NCBI GenBank assembly: GCA_900313745.1
Contig: OMSM01000048.1
Location: 1-5,709 of the forward strand
Direction: 5' to 3'
DNA: 5,709 bases
From: an uncultured Lachnospiraceae bacterium
Lineage (GTDB): Bacteria > Bacillota > Clostridia > Lachnospirales > Lachnospiraceae
Under the pieces are notes generated by a model. That model did no database searches. It had not been told where the DNA came from and saw nothing but the letters and a program-made list of their open reading frames with translations. Shown in pieces: positions 4,267 to 5,709 of this stretch; within the stretch, counting starts at the first letter, position 1, and each line of letters starts with the position of its first letter. A program made the translations under genes and the position numbers.

Positions 4267-5709
4267 CTAAATCTCCAGGATCATCGGCATGATCATGGGC
4301 CTGCGCTGGGTCTTCTTCCAGAAATAGTCGGAGAGCTCCTCCCTGACTATCGTGCGGTACTTGTTCCAGTCGGAGATTCCCCTGGCCATCGCCGCCTCTA
4401 CGGCATCCCTCGCCACCGCTGTGGCGGTGTCGATGAGCTCCTGTGACTCCTTCAGATAGACGAAGCCTCTCGAGGTGATCTCCGGTCCGGAGACCATCTC
4501 CCCGTTGTAGGAGTCGATGGCAAAGGCAACGACTACGACGCCGTCCTCCGCCAGGTGCTGCCTGTCCCTCAGGACCACGTTGCCGACGTCGCCTACGCCG
4601 AGGCCGTCCACCATGATCTCGCCGGTCTGCACGCGGCCGGTGACCTCCGCGCCGTTCTCGTCAAGCTCCAGCACGTCGCCGGAATGGAGAATGAAGATAT
4701 CGTCCGCATCGAAGCCCAGATCCTCAGCGATTCTCGCCTGCGCCATGAGGTGCTTCAGCTCCCCGTGGACGGGAATAGCGAATTTCGGCTGCACAAGCGT
4801 GTATATAAGCTTGATCTCCTCCTGGCAGGGGTGCCCGGAGACGTGGACGTCCGAGGAAATTACCTGCGCGCCCTTCATCAGAAGCGAGTTGATCACGTGG
4901 GTCACGGCCTTCTCGTTGCCCGGGATCGGGTTGGAGGAGAAGATCACGGTGTCCCCGTGCCCGATGGTGATCTTCCTGTGGGTGCCGTCCGCCATCCTCG
5001 AGAGCGCCGCCATGGTCTCCCCCTGGGAGCCGGTGGTGATAATCACTGTTTTCTCGTTGGGATAGTTCCTCAGCTCATCCACGCTGATCAGCGTGTTCTC
5101 GGGGATGCTGATGCATCCGAGCGTCCTCGCCGTGTCGATGACGGTCACCATGCTTCGGCCCTCAACCACCACCTTGCGCCCGTATTTGTAGGCCGAGTTG
5201 ATGATCTGCTGCACGCGGTCGACATTGGAGGCAAAGGTTGCGATGATGAGGCGCGAATCGCGGTGCTCGGAGAACAGGGCGTCGAAAGTTTTGCCCACGG
5301 TCTTCTCCGAGGCGGTAAAGCCGGGCCGCTCCGCGTTGGTGGAATCACACAGCAGCGCAAGCACGCCCTCTCTTCCCAGCTCGGCGAAGCGCTGGAGGTC
5401 GATCGCATCTCCGAAGACCGGGGTGTAATCCACCTTGAAGTCGCCGGTGTGCACCACCACGCCCGCAGGAGAGGTGATCGCGAGCGCCGCTGCGTCGACG
5501 ATGCTGTGGTTCGTTTTGATGAATTCCACCTCGAACTTTCCAAGGGAGATGGTCTGGCCGAACTGCATGACATGTCTCTCGGTGCGGTCCAGAAGCTCAT
5601 GCTCCTTCAGCTTGTTCTCGATGATTCCCATGGTCAGGCGCGTCGCGTAGATCGGGACGTTGATGTCGCGGAGCACGTAAGGAAGGGCGCCGATGTGGTC
5701 CTCATGGCC
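4267..5709 (-). CDS. rnj: Ribonuclease J (N-terminus outside the window)
   Basis: RNase J is the metallo-beta-lactamase/beta-CASP 5'-to-3' exoribonuclease and endoribonuclease of Firmicutes, acting in mRNA decay and RNA maturation. The frame is open to the right edge; 480 residues are visible of the usual 550-560, so about 75 are missing. The first visible residues are GHEDHIGALPY, carrying the metal-binding HxHxDH motif (H2, D4, H5). Further motifs in visible numbering: NHSIVDA (H68), HTGDFK (metal ligand D90), LLCDSTN (119-125), the beta-CASP domain with TGSQGE (226-231), VSGHPCQEE (H293) and PVHGE (H315). The last 130 residues are the RNase J C-terminal domain, ending RRPMIMPMILEI, so the 3' end is complete with a TAG stop. 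A GTG at 5676 could be mistaken for a start but is an internal Val codon after the HEDH motif. Paralogues J1 and J2 cannot be told apart here. It is followed in the same direction by the MltG-like gene. Confidence 0.97.
   Translation of the reverse strand, partial: GHEDHIGALPYVLRDINVPIYATRLTMGIIENKLKEHELLDRTERHVMQFGQTISLGKFEVEFIKTNHSIVDAAALAITSPAGVVVHTGDFKVDYTPVFGDAIDLQRFAELGREGVLALLCDSTNAERPGFTASEKTVGKTFDALFSEHRDSRLIIATFASNVDRVQQIINSAYKYGRKVVVEGRSMVTVIDTARTLGCISIPENTLISVDELRNYPNEKTVIITTGSQGETMAALSRMADGTHRKITIGHGDTVIFSSNPIPGNEKAVTHVINSLLMKGAQVISSDVHVSGHPCQEEIKLIYTLVQPKFAIPVHGELKHLMAQARIAEDLGFDADDIFILHSGDVLELDENGAEVTGRVQTGEIMVDGLGVGDVGNVVLRDRQHLAEDGVVVVAFAIDSYNGEMVSGPEITSRGFVYLKESQELIDTATAVARDAVEAAMARGISDWNKYRTIVREELSDYFWKKTQRRPMIMPMILEI

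Noticed and set aside
4517..5065. A 182-codon open frame on the plus strand, opposite RNase J
   Set aside because: It is antisense to conserved RNase J motifs, and its Ser/Thr/Pro-rich composition reflects the reversed codons of the real gene. No family resemblance was seen.
4267..5676. Reading RNase J as a complete 469-aa protein starting from GTG at 5676
   Set aside because: The same frame continues upstream to the window edge with GHEDHIGALPY, the conserved metal-binding motif, so this GTG encodes an internal Val.

Overview
The window looks like chromosomal core DNA from a fairly GC-rich Firmicute, most likely a clostridium of the Lachnospiraceae type. This rests on the family content (type III glutamine synthetase, RNase J, U32 peptidase/TrhP family, a short MltG-like membrane protein), on purine-rich Shine-Dalgarno sequences and on a sigma-A-type promoter. 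The assignment is inference; no rRNA or species marker is present. All convincing genes lie on the minus strand, so transcription runs from high to low coordinates.

Layout in transcription order: (1) at the right edge, ribonuclease J lacking its N-terminus, ending at 4267. (2) A 62-bp hairpin-rich spacer, then a 123-aa GTG-started single-pass membrane protein with an MltG/YceG LysM-like domain but no catalytic domain (3833-4204), followed by a strong palindromic hairpin at 3801-3820 that probably ends this unit. (3) A complete 407-aa U32-family protein of the TrhP/YrrO type (2502-3725), probably a tRNA U34 hydroxylation enzyme. (4) After 75 bp, a complete 711-aa type III glutamine synthetase, glnN (291-2426). 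(5) A 231-bp intergenic region holding a good promoter (TTGTTA-17-TATAAT) for a gene that starts at 59 and runs off the left edge; only its signal peptide is visible.

The genes do not form one pathway. RNase J acts in RNA decay and processing, the MltG-like protein at the membrane/cell wall, the U32 protein probably in tRNA wobble-uridine modification, and GlnN in ammonium assimilation. The order MltG-like then U32 resembles the conserved yrrL-yrrM-yrrN-yrrO neighbourhood of Bacillus, here without an O-methyltransferase and with a much shortened MltG member. I see no mobile element, CRISPR, tRNA, rRNA or defence system. Nothing here is clearly a new system; the most unusual item is the catalytic-domain-less MltG-like protein next to RNase J. 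The long open frames on the plus strand are antisense shadows of these GC-rich genes.
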